A stretch of 64,000 nt of DNA from Sporolactobacillus shoreicorticis (GCF_024125445.1 NZ_JAMXWM010000019.1:1-64000); one strand, 5' to 3'; positions 37,226-48,058 are shown, numbered from the stretch's first letter. Notes: generated by a model from the sequence alone, not told the origin. Program-made: numbers and translations.

Positions 37226-37240
37226 TATTTTCTAAAAATG
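37226..37240 (+). promoter_or_regulatory. Candidate CodY box upstream of ilvE
   Basis: TATTTTCTAAAAATG matches the CodY consensus AATTTTCWGAAAATT at 12 of 15 positions. A second, weaker match overlaps just to the right (around 37244-37258). They lie about 140 bases before the ilvE start. Confidence 0.4.
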
Positions 37241-37289
37241 AAATATTTTATAGAAAACTTGCCGATTGGCAAGCACCCCATAGTCATCC

Positions 37290-39140
37290 TTAATTTGTTT
37301 GATCAATACGAAATGATTGAGCTTCTATTTTTTTTTCTGTTTGAAGCATTCCCTTGAGACAGTGACGAATCAGGTCGCCTCTCGTCTCATCAATCAGATG
37401 ATCAAGATCCAAAGTTATTGATTCTAAAGTAGGATTCAATAGGAAAAGTGTATATCGATCTTTTGATTGAATGCGCAAACAGCCAAAGACCAATCCAATT
37501 GAGAAAGAGTAGAAATTCCCGATTTGAAGATTTTCATCGGTACGCCGTGCCTTAATTGCCTCACGAAACATGGTCAGAATCTTCTGGTTCTCTCTTCCCC
37601 AAGGGTAAAAACGACGATTATCCGGATCTTTGCCTCCAGTAACACCGGCCTCGTCACCATAGTAAATACAAGGAACACCCGGCAGCACCATCAGCAACCA
37701 AATGGCAAGTCTCATTTTCTTTTCATTTTCACTTAACATCGTAAAAATACGCTCTGTATCGTGAGTGCCCATATTATTCATATTAGCAAATAGCGTATCC
37801 CTTGGATAATTGGACTTGATGGTAAAGCTCGCTCGGGCCGCTTGCTGTGCATTTATTTTTCCATTAATCAAGTCAATAATCAATGTGCGGAACGGATAGT
37901 TCATAACACCATGTAGCATACCTCCGTCAAGATAGTGCCGTCTCTTTCCGTAAGAAATTTTATTTGATGCGTCTTCCCACACCTCGCCAATTAACACCTT
38001 GTCGTTCTCATTTTGATCATGCCGATCAACTGCTTTACGGATACCTGCGATAAATGTGTCACTCAATTCATCAGCTACATCCAGCCGCCATCCCCCGATT
38101 CCGGCAGCAGTCCATGTATCAACGACACTATTTTCAGAACCGAAAATAAAATCTTTATAAGTTTGCTTCTCTTTGTTTACTGTCGGCAGATCAGCTATAT
38201 CCCACCAACACTCATAGTGATCATGATCACCATGGAACGTGAACCAATCATGATACTTGGATGACAGATCCTGGTAGGCTCCGCCGTCGCCATAGTGACT
38301 GAAACGGTTGAAATATTTGCTGTCCGCACCGACATGATTAAACACACCGTCGAGAATGATGTGAATACCCATACGCCGTGCTCTAGCAATTAGTTTATCA
38401 AAAATTTTTCGATCTCCAAACATCGGATCAATCCGAAAATAGTCAGCTGTATCATATTTATGATTGCTGCTCGCCTCAAAAATGGGACTGAGATAGAGAA
38501 TCGAGACACCAAGTTTCTTCAAATCATTTAATTTATCTATAATACCGTTCAAATTTCCGCCATAGAAGTCCCAACGAACAATATCACCGTTCTTATCTCG
38601 GATGTAATAGGGCAAATCCTCCGTTGTTGCATAAATAAATGTATTTTTTTTGGGATGCAATATACGACGATACCAATCGCCATTAAAGAATCGATCGACA
38701 AAAATATGATAGATGACACCGTGAACATACCAATCCGGTGCAGGATCACGATGGTCAAAACAGGTAATTTGGTATTGCTCAATTTGTGCAGGATCAGTAA
38801 TGGCGCGTCCTTCCCCACCATAATTATCAACTGCTTTACCATAAAAAACAGACTTTTCCTGCTGATTCTCCAAATAAGAAATTCGAAAATGATAGAAATA
38901 GAGTCCAGCTTTTCCTTCGGTCATAAATTTCAAATAGTATAATGAATCGTTTTCAGAGGATCTGGCCATATGCTGTTCTTGAGTTTGCTCGCCATCTTTT
39001 TGAATCATTAAATCGACCTTGGTAATCGTGCTCCCTGCTGCCCGAATTGAAAAATAAATCATGCTGCCGATTTTGACCGCACCAAACGGTCTCCTAAACG
39101 ACTCGGACCATGAGTTAAAATATACATCTGGAACCCCCAT
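37290..39140 (-). CDS. Intracellular GH13 amylase/neopullulanase-like enzyme
   Basis: 616 residues from ATG 39140 (GAAGGAG 6 bases upstream). An N-terminal beta-sandwich (about 1-115, CBM34-like) precedes the GH13 barrel. Conserved regions: GVFNHVG, GGWRLDVADE (nucleophile Asp), VLIGEVWED (acid Glu) and NNMGTHDTER (third Asp). No signal peptide, so cytosolic. At the end of the glycogen operon it probably opens alpha-1,4/1,6 limit dextrins or maltodextrins left by GlgP. Similar enzymes close the glg operons of several lactic acid bacteria. Confidence 0.9.
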   Translation of the reverse strand: MGVPDVYFNSWSESFRRPFGAVKIGSMIYFSIRAAGSTITKVDLMIQKDGEQTQEQHMARSSENDSLYYLKFMTEGKAGLYFYHFRISYLENQQEKSVFYGKAVDNYGGEGRAITDPAQIEQYQITCFDHRDPAPDWYVHGVIYHIFVDRFFNGDWYRRILHPKKNTFIYATTEDLPYYIRDKNGDIVRWDFYGGNLNGIIDKLNDLKKLGVSILYLSPIFEASSNHKYDTADYFRIDPMFGDRKIFDKLIARARRMGIHIILDGVFNHVGADSKYFNRFSHYGDGGAYQDLSSKYHDWFTFHGDHDHYECWWDIADLPTVNKEKQTYKDFIFGSENSVVDTWTAAGIGGWRLDVADELSDTFIAGIRKAVDRHDQNENDKVLIGEVWEDASNKISYGKRRHYLDGGMLHGVMNYPFRTLIIDLINGKINAQQAARASFTIKSNYPRDTLFANMNNMGTHDTERIFTMLSENEKKMRLAIWLLMVLPGVPCIYYGDEAGVTGGKDPDNRRFYPWGRENQKILTMFREAIKARRTDENLQIGNFYSFSIGLVFGCLRIQSKDRYTLFLLNPTLESITLDLDHLIDETRGDLIRHCLKGMLQTEKKIEAQSFRIDQTN

Positions 39141-39173
39141 AAACAACTCCTTCTTCCTCGTTCTTTACGCGAT

Positions 39174-41585
39174 TTAAAGAGGATGGACCTTTGACGATAC
39201 ATCCCAAATCTGGCTCGCATATTGCTGCACTGTATAATCAGACGAGAAGATACCGGCACCGGCAATATTAATGAGCGCCATTCTCTGCCATTTGAGCGTA
39301 TCACGATAAAGATGATCGATTCGTTCTTGTACAGCCGCATAGGAATCAAAATCTCTTAAAACGAAGTATTCATCACCATACTGAACCAATGAATCAAAGA
39401 TTGAATGTCCTTCTGCCTCCGCGCCTGGTATTGTTCCGTCAATGAGTGCATCAAGTATACGGTGAAGGACAGGATTGCGTTCGTAGTAATTGCGCGAATG
39501 GTAGGAGCCGTCTCGATAATATTGATAGACTTCATTCTCGCGCAATCCGAAAATCATGATATTTTGATCGCCAACACGATCCCTGATTTCAACATTTGCA
39601 CCATCAAGTGTAGCCAGTGTAATCGCTCCGTTAAGCATAAGCTTCATATTGCTCGTTCCCGAAGCTTCCTTTGATGCTAGTGAAATCTGCTCACTTACAT
39701 CTGCTGCAGGTATTATTTTTTCAGCTAAAGAGACTCCATAATTCTCAACAAAAACAATTTTTAATTTGTTCTCAAGCTCTCGATCCTGATTGATAAGATC
39801 AGCAACCGAATTAATGAGCTTGATGATTTGTTTAGCATACGTATAACTTGGCGCTGCTTTAGCACCAAAAATAAAAACTCGCGGCTGAATATCGGCCTGC
39901 GGATCATCCTTGATTTTAAAATATAAACTTAAAATATGCAGCAAATTAAGCAGCTGCCTCTTATATGCATGTAATCTCTTAATTTGAACATCAAAAATTG
40001 CATCCGTATTAATCTCCAGATTCATTGTCTGCTTAATATATTCGGCAAACCGTTCTTTATTCAACTGCTTAATTTGTGCCAATTCATGCAAGGTATCCTT
40101 ATCATCACGAAACGCCTTTAACATATTCAATTCAGTAGGCGTCGTTTCCCATTCGTTACCGATTTTTCGCTGGATCAGATCTCTGAGCGGTTCATTTGCA
40201 AGCATTAACCAGCGCCGCTGCGCGATCCCATTGGTCTTGTTGTTAAACTTCGATGGATAGATTAAAAAGAAATCATGAAGCACTTTCTCTTTAAGAATGG
40301 TTGTGTGCAGCTGAGCCACACCGTTAACGCTGTGACTCCCGATGATCGCCAAATGAGCCATCTTGACATTTCCGCCTTCAACGATACGTGTTCTTTCAAC
40401 AAGAGCAGATTCAAACAAAGTGCTCATTTTCATCGTAAATCGGCGATCAATTTCGCAAATAATCTGATCAATGCGGGGCAACAATGAACGTATCATGTCG
40501 ATCGGCCATTTTTCCAGAGCTTCGGACATAATGGTATGATTCGTGTAGCTCATCACATTAACGGTCACATTCCAGGCGTGATCCCAATCCATATGTTCTT
40601 CATCAAGCAAAAGGCGCATCAGCTCAGGAACACAGAGAGCAGGATGCGTATCATTTATATGAATCGCTACTTTTTCTGCAAGGTGATTCATGTGCAGATG
40701 CATTTTCTTATAATGACGAAGGATGCTCTGTATGCCTGCAGAAACAAAAAAGTATTCTTGCTTTAGTCGAAGTAAACGCCCCTCATAATTCGAATCATCC
40801 GGATACAGTACCTCCGAAATGCTTTCAATCTGATTCCGTTGGTGAATATATGACCAATAATCAGTGATATCATCCTTTGGAGGAATCTCTGCCGACCAAA
40901 GACGCAATGTATTAACCGTACTGTTATCATATCCGATCACCGCACTGTCATAAGGAACCGCCAAAACATCTTGAGTGTCTGAATAATGCGGTTCAAGAAC
41001 ACCTGCTGCATTTTGTTCGAGCCATACTTTGCCGTAAAAACGTACCGTTACCGCGGCATGCATTTTTCGTGTTTCCCAAACATTTCCGTTCTGAAGCCAA
41101 TTTTCCGGTAGTTCAACTTGATAACCATTAACAAATTTTTGCTTAAATAAACCATATTTAAAACGAATGCCATTACCATGGGCAGGAATTTCACTCGTCG
41201 CCATTGAATCGATGAAACAGGCTGCTAATCGGCCAAGTCCTCCATTACCCAGCCCGGGATCAGGCTCAATGGTAATAAGCTGTTCGAGATCAATTCCGAA
41301 ATCCTGCAATCCGTTTCGGACGGTATCCAGAATACCTAAATTAAGTAAATTGCTTTTCAGCATACGTCCAAGGAGAAATTCCATCGAAAAGTAATAAGCC
41401 TGCTTCTTCTGTTTTTCAATGTATTGCTGATTCGTACGGCTCCAATTTTTTGATGAATACGAACGAAGCAAATTGCCTAATGTAAAAAACTGTTCTGTTG
41501 ATTCAGATTCCGAAATGTCCATTGAATAAACTTCAGTCAGCATTTTCTTAAAATCCTCTTTAAACTTTCGTTTTGATAGATCCAT
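39174..41585 (-). CDS. glgP: Glycogen phosphorylase
   Basis: 803 residues, GT35 family. N-terminal YSMEFLLGRMLKSNLLNLGI, GNGGLGRLAACFIDSMAT, then VQIKRLHAYKRQLLN and the PLP-binding EASGTSNMKLMLNGA with TLDGANVEI. It releases glucose-1-phosphate from glycogen. AAGGATG precedes the ATG; 33 bases separate it from the GH13 gene. Confidence 0.97.
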   Translation of the reverse strand: MDLSKRKFKEDFKKMLTEVYSMDISESESTEQFFTLGNLLRSYSSKNWSRTNQQYIEKQKKQAYYFSMEFLLGRMLKSNLLNLGILDTVRNGLQDFGIDLEQLITIEPDPGLGNGGLGRLAACFIDSMATSEIPAHGNGIRFKYGLFKQKFVNGYQVELPENWLQNGNVWETRKMHAAVTVRFYGKVWLEQNAAGVLEPHYSDTQDVLAVPYDSAVIGYDNSTVNTLRLWSAEIPPKDDITDYWSYIHQRNQIESISEVLYPDDSNYEGRLLRLKQEYFFVSAGIQSILRHYKKMHLHMNHLAEKVAIHINDTHPALCVPELMRLLLDEEHMDWDHAWNVTVNVMSYTNHTIMSEALEKWPIDMIRSLLPRIDQIICEIDRRFTMKMSTLFESALVERTRIVEGGNVKMAHLAIIGSHSVNGVAQLHTTILKEKVLHDFFLIYPSKFNNKTNGIAQRRWLMLANEPLRDLIQRKIGNEWETTPTELNMLKAFRDDKDTLHELAQIKQLNKERFAEYIKQTMNLEINTDAIFDVQIKRLHAYKRQLLNLLHILSLYFKIKDDPQADIQPRVFIFGAKAAPSYTYAKQIIKLINSVADLINQDRELENKLKIVFVENYGVSLAEKIIPAADVSEQISLASKEASGTSNMKLMLNGAITLATLDGANVEIRDRVGDQNIMIFGLRENEVYQYYRDGSYHSRNYYERNPVLHRILDALIDGTIPGAEAEGHSIFDSLVQYGDEYFVLRDFDSYAAVQERIDHLYRDTLKWQRMALINIAGAGIFSSDYTVQQYASQIWDVSSKVHPL

Positions 41586-41769
41586 ATTTTCACCATCCTT
41601 CGTTCATCGTTATAAGACTTGCTCCATTAAAAAAGCAATCAAAAACAGCCGTGAATTTGCCTGAACAAGCAGCGATGATTACGAAACAACGAATCGTTTC
41701 AATGGCACATGCAGCTGCTTATTCTGTCCGGCTGTTTCAGAATGCAACGATCTTTGATGACTGACGGAC

Positions 41770-41829
41770 GCGGCTTTTATTTCTGCTATTAACCGATCAT
41801 TCCCGAAAACAGCAGACTTTAAAAGCCGC
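41770..41829. other. Stem-loop in the glgD-glgP intergenic region
   Basis: GCGGCTTTTA plus CTGCT pair with AGCAG plus TAAAAGCCGC across a 23-base loop; no T-run follows on either strand. This lies in a 312-base gap (41586-41897) with no gene. An outer pair AAACAGCCG (about 41645) / CGGCTGTTT (about 41730) can form a second structure. Possible RNA processing or attenuation site setting the glgP level. Confidence 0.5.
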
Positions 41830-41897
41830 CTTAGCAAAATTCGGTTAGAAATTGTATTTTTCAGAGTTTCCGACGAAGAAGATTTCTTACAGACCTT

Positions 41898-43136
41898 TTA
41901 TTTGTGTGTGAAAAGCGTATCAACATCCTGTTTATTTACTCTGTTTTCCTGACTTTTCATCTGTGCCATTTCCGAAGTCACTCCTTCGGAAATTCTGCTG
42001 ATTACTGAATTTTTTTCAATCACAATGGGTTTATTCTTCGTTCCAATTAATTTTGTATTCGGCTCAATTCGAACTTGTTTATCTAGGATGACATAGTGCA
42101 GTTCTGCTCCGCTGCCTATTGAACTGCCTTGCATAATAATTGAGCTGTTGACAACAGTATTCTTTTCAATCGTCACATTGCGGAAGATCACCGAATGTGC
42201 AACTTCTCCATGAATAATGCAGCCATTAGCAACCAATGAATCTTCGACATCTGAGGATCGGGAATAGAAGGTTGGCGCTTCGTTTTTCACCTTTGTATGA
42301 ATACTTTGACTTCCCTTGAGCAAAGCTGTCATATTTCGCTCCTCAAGCATATCCATATTAGCCTGATAATAGGCTTCTACTGAATTTATATTTCTTAAAT
42401 AGCCGGTGTATTCAAAGCCGTTGGAAGGCAGATTCACAATTGCTTGATGAAGAACATCGTTTAAATTGCAGTGCTCGTTCTCAGCCACTGCATTGCGAAT
42501 CAACTTTGTTACTAATTCTGTTTTTAAAATATAGATATCCATATTAATAAATAATTGACCCTTACTTTCACTCATACCGCATGATTTAAGACCGCGCACG
42601 TGACCATCTTCGTCTATTGTCAAGCATGATGCATTTTTATCCTCATTATCCTGAACAGAAGTTGATTTATAGACTACCGTTATTTCCGCACCTTGTTCAA
42701 TATGATGACGCAATACTGCTTTGACATCAATATTGCAGAGCATTCGTGTTCCCATAATAACCGTATATTCAGATTCAGATTTATCGAAGAAGGCTATATT
42801 ATTAAAATAATTGTAGATGTCTCCCTCATGGTTGACTCCGTTGCGGTTTCCATCTGTACCCGGATCGGAAAAGAAAAACAATCCACCATGTATACTGTCC
42901 AATCCCCATTCTTTTCCGCTGCGAACATGATCGTAAATTGAACGCAAATTGTCATGTGTAAAGACACCGATGGTCTCAACTCCGGCTGTGGTCAAATTCG
43001 TTAACGGCAAATCAATCAGCCTGTATCTGCTGCAAAAAGGCAAACTGGCAATCGGGCGGTAAAGCGTCAATGGATAGGTAGCCAGCCTTGATTCTGTCAA
43101 ATTGAGAATTCCGCACATTTTATTCCGTCTCATCAT
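41898..43136 (-). CDS. glgD: Glucose-1-phosphate adenylyltransferase-like subunit GlgD
   Basis: 412 residues. It has the adenylyltransferase fold ([40 protein letters not shown]) and a C-terminal left-handed beta-helix. It lacks the N-terminal GGxGxRLxxLT nucleotide loop, as GlgD proteins do. It probably acts as a modulatory subunit with GlgC in making ADP-glucose. The start overlaps the glgC end by 17 bases with GGGGGG upstream; a later ATG at MCGILN is also possible. Confidence 0.93.
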   Translation of the reverse strand: MMRRNKMCGILNLTESRLATYPLTLYRPIASLPFCSRYRLIDLPLTNLTTAGVETIGVFTHDNLRSIYDHVRSGKEWGLDSIHGGLFFFSDPGTDGNRNGVNHEGDIYNYFNNIAFFDKSESEYTVIMGTRMLCNIDVKAVLRHHIEQGAEITVVYKSTSVQDNEDKNASCLTIDEDGHVRGLKSCGMSESKGQLFINMDIYILKTELVTKLIRNAVAENEHCNLNDVLHQAIVNLPSNGFEYTGYLRNINSVEAYYQANMDMLEERNMTALLKGSQSIHTKVKNEAPTFYSRSSDVEDSLVANGCIIHGEVAHSVIFRNVTIEKNTVVNSSIIMQGSSIGSGAELHYVILDKQVRIEPNTKLIGTKNKPIVIEKNSVISRISEGVTSEMAQMKSQENRVNKQDVDTLFTHK

Positions 43137-44268
43137 TCAGCCCCCCTACAATTTCATTGTAACCAACAACTTCAATTGATTGGTCTCCGATGACCTGAGC
43201 GTTATTTGCAAATACAGCGTGCTCGCCAACGATCGCATGATCAATGGTCACATTTTTTCCGATCACTGTGTTTGCCATAACAATAGAGTCCTTAATGACC
43301 GTGTTTGCACCTATTTTCACATTTTGTGAAATAATTGAATGATTAATCTCGCCACTGATGTAGCAGCCGTCAACGATCAATGATTCTTTAACCTTTGCTC
43401 CGGATGCAAGATAATGCGGAGGAGCAACCGGATTCTTTGAATAGATACGCCAGCTTTTATCGCGAATGTTTAACTCATGGTCAGGGTTAATGAATGCCAT
43501 GTTCGCTTCCCAGAGGCTTTCAATCGTACCAACGTCCTTCCAATAGCCACCGAATGAATAAGCAAATACATTCTCTCCATTGGCAAGAAAGGTAGGAATA
43601 ACGTTTTTCCCAAAATCGTCCATATTCTGACCCGTTGCGTGACTTTCTACCAAATAACGACGTAGAACTTCCCAAGTAAAAATATAAATACCCATTGATG
43701 CCAAATTGCTTTTAGGCATTGCTGGCTTTTCTTCAAAATCAATAATTCGATCTGTATTATCCGTATTCATTATTCCAAATCGCGACGCATCAGTAAGGGG
43801 TACATGAACAACAGCTACGGTTGCCGATGCTTTCTTCCGTTTATGAAAGTTGAGCATGTGTTCATAATCCATTTTGTAAATATGGTCTCCAGACAGAATC
43901 AATAAATAAGTCGGATTATGGCTGTCGATATAACCAATGTTTTGATAAATCGCATGAGCAGTTCCTTGGAACCATTTTTCACCGTCGAGACTGGAATGCG
44001 GCTGTAAAATGGTCACACCGCCTTCCTTATGATCAAGTCCCCAATGTGAGCCGTTGCCAATATGACTGTTTAGTTCGAGCGGCTGATACTGGGTTACAAC
44101 ACCAACGGTTCGAATACCTGAATTAGAACAATTGCTCAAAGAAAAATCGATAATACGATATTTACCTCCAAAAGGGACTGCCGGTTTTGCAATTGTTCGT
44201 GTGAGCTTTCCCAAGCGGGATCCTTGGCCACCTGCCAAAATCATTGCAATCATTTCATTTTTCATCAT
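43120..44268 (-). CDS. glgC: Glucose-1-phosphate adenylyltransferase GlgC
   Basis: 382 residues from ATG 44268. The nucleotide loop [40 protein letters not shown] is complete, and [33 protein letters not shown] and the C-terminal beta-helix follow. It makes ADP-glucose, the committed step of glycogen synthesis. No good ribosome site precedes this ATG; an upstream GTG (44307) gives 13 extra residues but also lacks spacing. A cre-like site lies upstream. Confidence 0.95.
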   Translation of the reverse strand: MMKNEMIAMILAGGQGSRLGKLTRTIAKPAVPFGGKYRIIDFSLSNCSNSGIRTVGVVTQYQPLELNSHIGNGSHWGLDHKEGGVTILQPHSSLDGEKWFQGTAHAIYQNIGYIDSHNPTYLLILSGDHIYKMDYEHMLNFHKRKKASATVAVVHVPLTDASRFGIMNTDNTDRIIDFEEKPAMPKSNLASMGIYIFTWEVLRRYLVESHATGQNMDDFGKNVIPTFLANGENVFAYSFGGYWKDVGTIESLWEANMAFINPDHELNIRDKSWRIYSKNPVAPPHYLASGAKVKESLIVDGCYISGEINHSIISQNVKIGANTVIKDSIVMANTVIGKNVTIDHAIVGEHAVFANNAQVIGDQSIEVVGYNEIVGGLNDETE

Positions 44269-44427
44269 TCTGGGAAAAGAATGGTGAGACCACCCTCTTC
44301 CACACACCCCCTTCGCTCACTGTAAGTTCATTTAAATACATCATATGAAAGGTAACGTAAAAACATCGTAAAAAACACATTCAGAAAATAACTTTTGGGG
44401 TAAAAATAGGAAGATCGGCGCAAATGA

Positions 44428-44441
44428 TGCAACCGCTTACA
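44428..44441 (-). promoter_or_regulatory. Candidate cre site (CcpA) between glgA and glgC
   Basis: The minus strand reads TGTAAGCGGTTGCA, close to the cre consensus TGWAARCGYTWNCW with a single clear mismatch at the Y. It lies about 160 bases upstream of the glgC start, in a 374-base gap that otherwise shows only AT-rich sequence and a possible TATAAT-like element near 44565. Confidence 0.45.
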
Positions 44442-44642
44442 TACGTATTTTTAACAATAAGCACAAAAAGAAGAATTATGGAAACATTCCCAATGAACTC
44501 CTGCAATTTACCCTTTATGATCCAAATAATTGCCTGAGGTCAATGGAATTTTATCTCCATAACTATTATATAACAGATTTAAGGATTTGAGTGCTAATTT
44601 GTTGATAAAGTTCTGAATTTTTACAGGATCTAAAAATTACCT

Positions 44643-46070
44643 TCATTTGGTGAGGTTTTGATACAACTGAACATATTCCTTTGCCGATTGCGACCATCCA
44701 AAATCTAATTTCATCGCTCGATTTGCTAATTGGTGAAATTTCGATTGCTGATCTTTAAAAAGTCGAACAGCACGTTCAACTGTATACAACATGTCATGCG
44801 CATTGTAATTCGTAAAACTAAAACCGTTTCCTTCACCAGTGAACTCATTATATGAAAGAACAGTATCCTTCAGGCCGCCTGTCTCTCTGACGATGGGCAA
44901 ACTACCGTAACGCATAGCAAGAAGTTGACCAATGCCGCATGGTTCAAAGTTTGATGGCATCAAAAACAGATCAGATCCGGCATAAATTTTACGTGCAAGT
45001 CCGTCATCGAAAAAGATGTTTGAAGAGAGTCTGTTCGGGTACTGTTCGGCCAACCATCGAAATGCGTCCTCATCCTCTCGATCTCCAGTGCCCAGCAAGA
45101 CAAATTGAACATTAAGCCGCATCATTTCATGAAACACACGAAGTACCAGGTCAATTCCTTTTTGTCCGGTCAGCCGCGTGATCATCGCAATCATAGGTAT
45201 CTCAGTATCAACATTGAGATTGAGCTGCTTCTGAAGTTCTGTTTTGTTCGCTCGCTTTCCATCAGAATCTCTGTAATTTGCAAATAAGTGTTGATCCGTT
45301 TCCGGATTATAACGCTCATGATCAATGCCATTAATGATCCCGCGAAGCTTGCCGCTCCTCCAGCGAAGAAAGCCATCGAGTTTTTCCCCATAATAAGGCA
45401 TTTGAATTTCTTGTGCGTACGTACGGCTGACTGTTGTCAGAAAATCTGAATAAGCCAATCCTGCTTTCATGTAGCTTACTTGATCGTAAAACTCAAGTCC
45501 GTCTTTATGAAAATACGAAAAATCAAGATTGAGAAGGTCACTTAATACCGATTTTGAAAATACGCCCTGATAACGCAGATTATGAATGGTAAACACGGTG
45601 CGAATGTCTTTGTAGAATAATTGATTTCTAAAATGAGCGTCTAACAAGACGCTTACCGAACCGGTTTGCCAATCATGGCAGTGAATCACATCCGGTTTAT
45701 CAAATAAATGCGGAAGAATTTCCAAAACCGCGCGTGAAAAAAAAGCGAATCGCTCTGCATCATCATCATACCCATAACAGCCTGAGCGTCCAAAATAATA
45801 CTCATTATCTAAAAAGTAATAATGAATCCCAGATTGTTCAAGGTGAAAAATTCCACAATATTGATTTCTCCAGCCAACCGGAATAAAAATATACTTCATG
45901 TAAGTCATTTGTTTCAAGTAAGCAGAATTAAGATCTTGATATTTAGGAAGAACAATACTAACGTGTACATCTTCTTTCTTCAACGCTATTGGCAATGCTC
46001 CGACTACATCTCCCAATCCACCGGTCTTAATAAATGGGACACATTCAGATGCGGCAAACAGCACATTCAT
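44643..46070 (-). CDS. glgA: Glycogen synthase
   Basis: 475 residues from ATG 46070 (AAGGGAG 6 bases upstream). GT5 family: VLFAASECVPFIKTGGLGDVVGALP with the ADP-glucose-binding KTGGL, FTIHNLRYQGVF, GIDHERYNPETD, then MITRLTGQKGIDLVL and PSNFEPCGIGQLLAMRYGSLPIVRETGGLKDTV. It adds glucose from ADP-glucose to the growing alpha-1,4 chain. Lies 41 bases downstream of glgB. Confidence 0.97.
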   Translation of the reverse strand: MNVLFAASECVPFIKTGGLGDVVGALPIALKKEDVHVSIVLPKYQDLNSAYLKQMTYMKYIFIPVGWRNQYCGIFHLEQSGIHYYFLDNEYYFGRSGCYGYDDDAERFAFFSRAVLEILPHLFDKPDVIHCHDWQTGSVSVLLDAHFRNQLFYKDIRTVFTIHNLRYQGVFSKSVLSDLLNLDFSYFHKDGLEFYDQVSYMKAGLAYSDFLTTVSRTYAQEIQMPYYGEKLDGFLRWRSGKLRGIINGIDHERYNPETDQHLFANYRDSDGKRANKTELQKQLNLNVDTEIPMIAMITRLTGQKGIDLVLRVFHEMMRLNVQFVLLGTGDREDEDAFRWLAEQYPNRLSSNIFFDDGLARKIYAGSDLFLMPSNFEPCGIGQLLAMRYGSLPIVRETGGLKDTVLSYNEFTGEGNGFSFTNYNAHDMLYTVERAVRLFKDQQSKFHQLANRAMKLDFGWSQSAKEYVQLYQNLTK

Positions 46071-46111
46071 CTCTCTCTCTCCCTTTTCACTGATGATCAT
46101 CTTTCTTTTTC

Positions 46112-48058
46112 TCATATTTGATCATAAGCAGTCATTGTTTTTCTTTTCTTTGTCTCCTTCATCAGAATGCTCATTCCTAACGGCGGAATGGTCAGTTTTA
46201 GGTGATGCGCCTGATTATGAAACGGTTCGTCTACCGATTCAATGGATTCGCGATTACATTGCCCCGATCCGCCGAAAGCTTCCGAATCACTATTAAACAA
46301 TTCAAGATAGTTACCGTTCGCTGGTACGCCAAGTTTAAAATTTTGATAAACATTCGGTGTGAAATTACATATAACGAGGCAATAATCGCCCTTTCGTTTT
46401 CCTTTTCTGATAAAACTGATCACGCTTTGATCAGCATTGTCGGCATCAATCCACTCAAATCCTTCCTGTTCATGGTCCAGTCGCCACAAACACGACGTTT
46501 TCTGATAGAAATGATTCAACGCAACCGCGTAATTATGGAAAGCATGATGCATTGGAAAATCAAACAAATTCCAATCCAACTGCTCCAAATCCTTCCATTC
46601 GTCAAATTGAGCGAATTCACTGCCCATAAATAATAATTTCTTCCCCGGATGGGTCATGAAATAACCATACAAAACGCGCAGGTTGGCAAAGCGCTGCCAT
46701 TCATCGCCTGGCATTTTGTTCAGCAACGACCGCTTTCCATAGACCAGTTCATCATGTGAGAATGAAAGAATAAAATTTTCCGAGTAGGCATAAAGCATTG
46801 AAAAAGTAATTAAATTGTGATGATCTCGCCGTTCAAAGGGATTGAACCTCATATATTGCAAAATGTCATGAACCCAGCCCATATTCCATTTGAAATTAAA
46901 ACCAAGTCCGCCTTTGTCGGTCGGTCCTGTCACCATCGGATAATCTGTAGCTTCCTCGGCAATCATCAATGCGGAAGGAAATTTAGCATATACAGCCTCA
47001 TTTAGCTTTTTAATAAAATCAATGGCTTCTAAATTTTCATAACCGCCATATTTATTTTTTAATTCAAAGGGTAGATCATTATTATGGTTCAAATGAATCA
47101 TTGACGACACGGCATCAATGCGAAATCCTTCGACATGATAGACATCCATCCAAAAACGTGCGTTGGATATTAAAAAGCTGACAACCTCATTTTTACTGAA
47201 ATCAAAGTTATACGTCCCCCACTGAGGTCGGTCCGCAAGCTTAGGGTCGCACGGTTCATAAAGCGGTGTGCCGTCAAATTTTCCAAGACCATGTGAATCA
47301 CGGCAAAAATGTGCGGGCGTCCAATCAAGAATGACGCCTATCCCTCGGCGGTGGCATGTGTCGACAAAATACTTAAAATCGTCCGGGCTTCCGAAACGAC
47401 TCGTCGGTGCAAAGTAGCCAGTAATCTGGTATCCCCAAGAACGGTCATAGGGATGTTCCATAATCGGCATCAGTTCAATATGTGTAAAACCGTTTTCAAA
47501 AACATAATTAACGAGCTCATCAGCAAGTTCTCTATAGGTCATCAGTCGATCATTTTCCGCTTTTTTCCATGAACCGAGATGACATTCATAAATTGCCATT
47601 GGCCGATGGTAATCATCAATTTTCTCCCTCTGCCTCATCCATTTGGCATCATGCCACTCGTACCGATCGAGACGGCACGTCAGAGATGCCGTGTTCGGTC
47701 TTGTCTCAGCGTAGAATGCATAGGGATCTGCCTTCAAAACAATTGCTCCTGAAGGTGTTTCAATCGCGTATTTATAACGTTCCGCAACCCCAATGCCTTG
47801 AATAAAGGTTGTCCAAACTCCCGACTGTTTCACTGGATTCATCTTGTGTTTGCCCGCTTCCCAATCATTAAAGTCGCCGACAATAGAAACCGCACAGGCG
47901 TTTGGGGCCCACACTGTGAACCGAAAACCACCAGTGTCGCCAATTTGTGTATAATGAGCACCGAATACTTTGTAACCCTCGTGCAAAGTTCCCTCATGGA
48001 AGAGGTACAGATCAACATCATTGGGAGATAACTGCGGCTCATTTTCAATTGTTAACAT
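46112..48058 (-). CDS. glgB: 1,4-alpha-glucan branching enzyme
   Basis: 648 residues from ATG 48058 (AAGGA upstream; the frame is open 31 codons further). CBM48 domain (about 35-125, FTVWAPNACAVSIVGDFNDW), then GH13 barrel: DWTPAHFCRD, GFRIDAVSSMIH (nucleophile), MIAEEATDYPMV (acid) and LSFSHDELVYGKRSL. Introduces alpha-1,6 branches in glycogen. First gene of the glycogen block. Confidence 0.97.
   Translation of the reverse strand: MLTIENEPQLSPNDVDLYLFHEGTLHEGYKVFGAHYTQIGDTGGFRFTVWAPNACAVSIVGDFNDWEAGKHKMNPVKQSGVWTTFIQGIGVAERYKYAIETPSGAIVLKADPYAFYAETRPNTASLTCRLDRYEWHDAKWMRQREKIDDYHRPMAIYECHLGSWKKAENDRLMTYRELADELVNYVFENGFTHIELMPIMEHPYDRSWGYQITGYFAPTSRFGSPDDFKYFVDTCHRRGIGVILDWTPAHFCRDSHGLGKFDGTPLYEPCDPKLADRPQWGTYNFDFSKNEVVSFLISNARFWMDVYHVEGFRIDAVSSMIHLNHNNDLPFELKNKYGGYENLEAIDFIKKLNEAVYAKFPSALMIAEEATDYPMVTGPTDKGGLGFNFKWNMGWVHDILQYMRFNPFERRDHHNLITFSMLYAYSENFILSFSHDELVYGKRSLLNKMPGDEWQRFANLRVLYGYFMTHPGKKLLFMGSEFAQFDEWKDLEQLDWNLFDFPMHHAFHNYAVALNHFYQKTSCLWRLDHEQEGFEWIDADNADQSVISFIRKGKRKGDYCLVICNFTPNVYQNFKLGVPANGNYLELFNSDSEAFGGSGQCNRESIESVDEPFHNQAHHLKLTIPPLGMSILMKETKKRKTMTAYDQI

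Noticed and set aside
41573-41764. 63-codon plus-strand ORF upstream of glgP
   Set aside because: No ribosome site, overlaps the glgP start region in antisense, no coding character.
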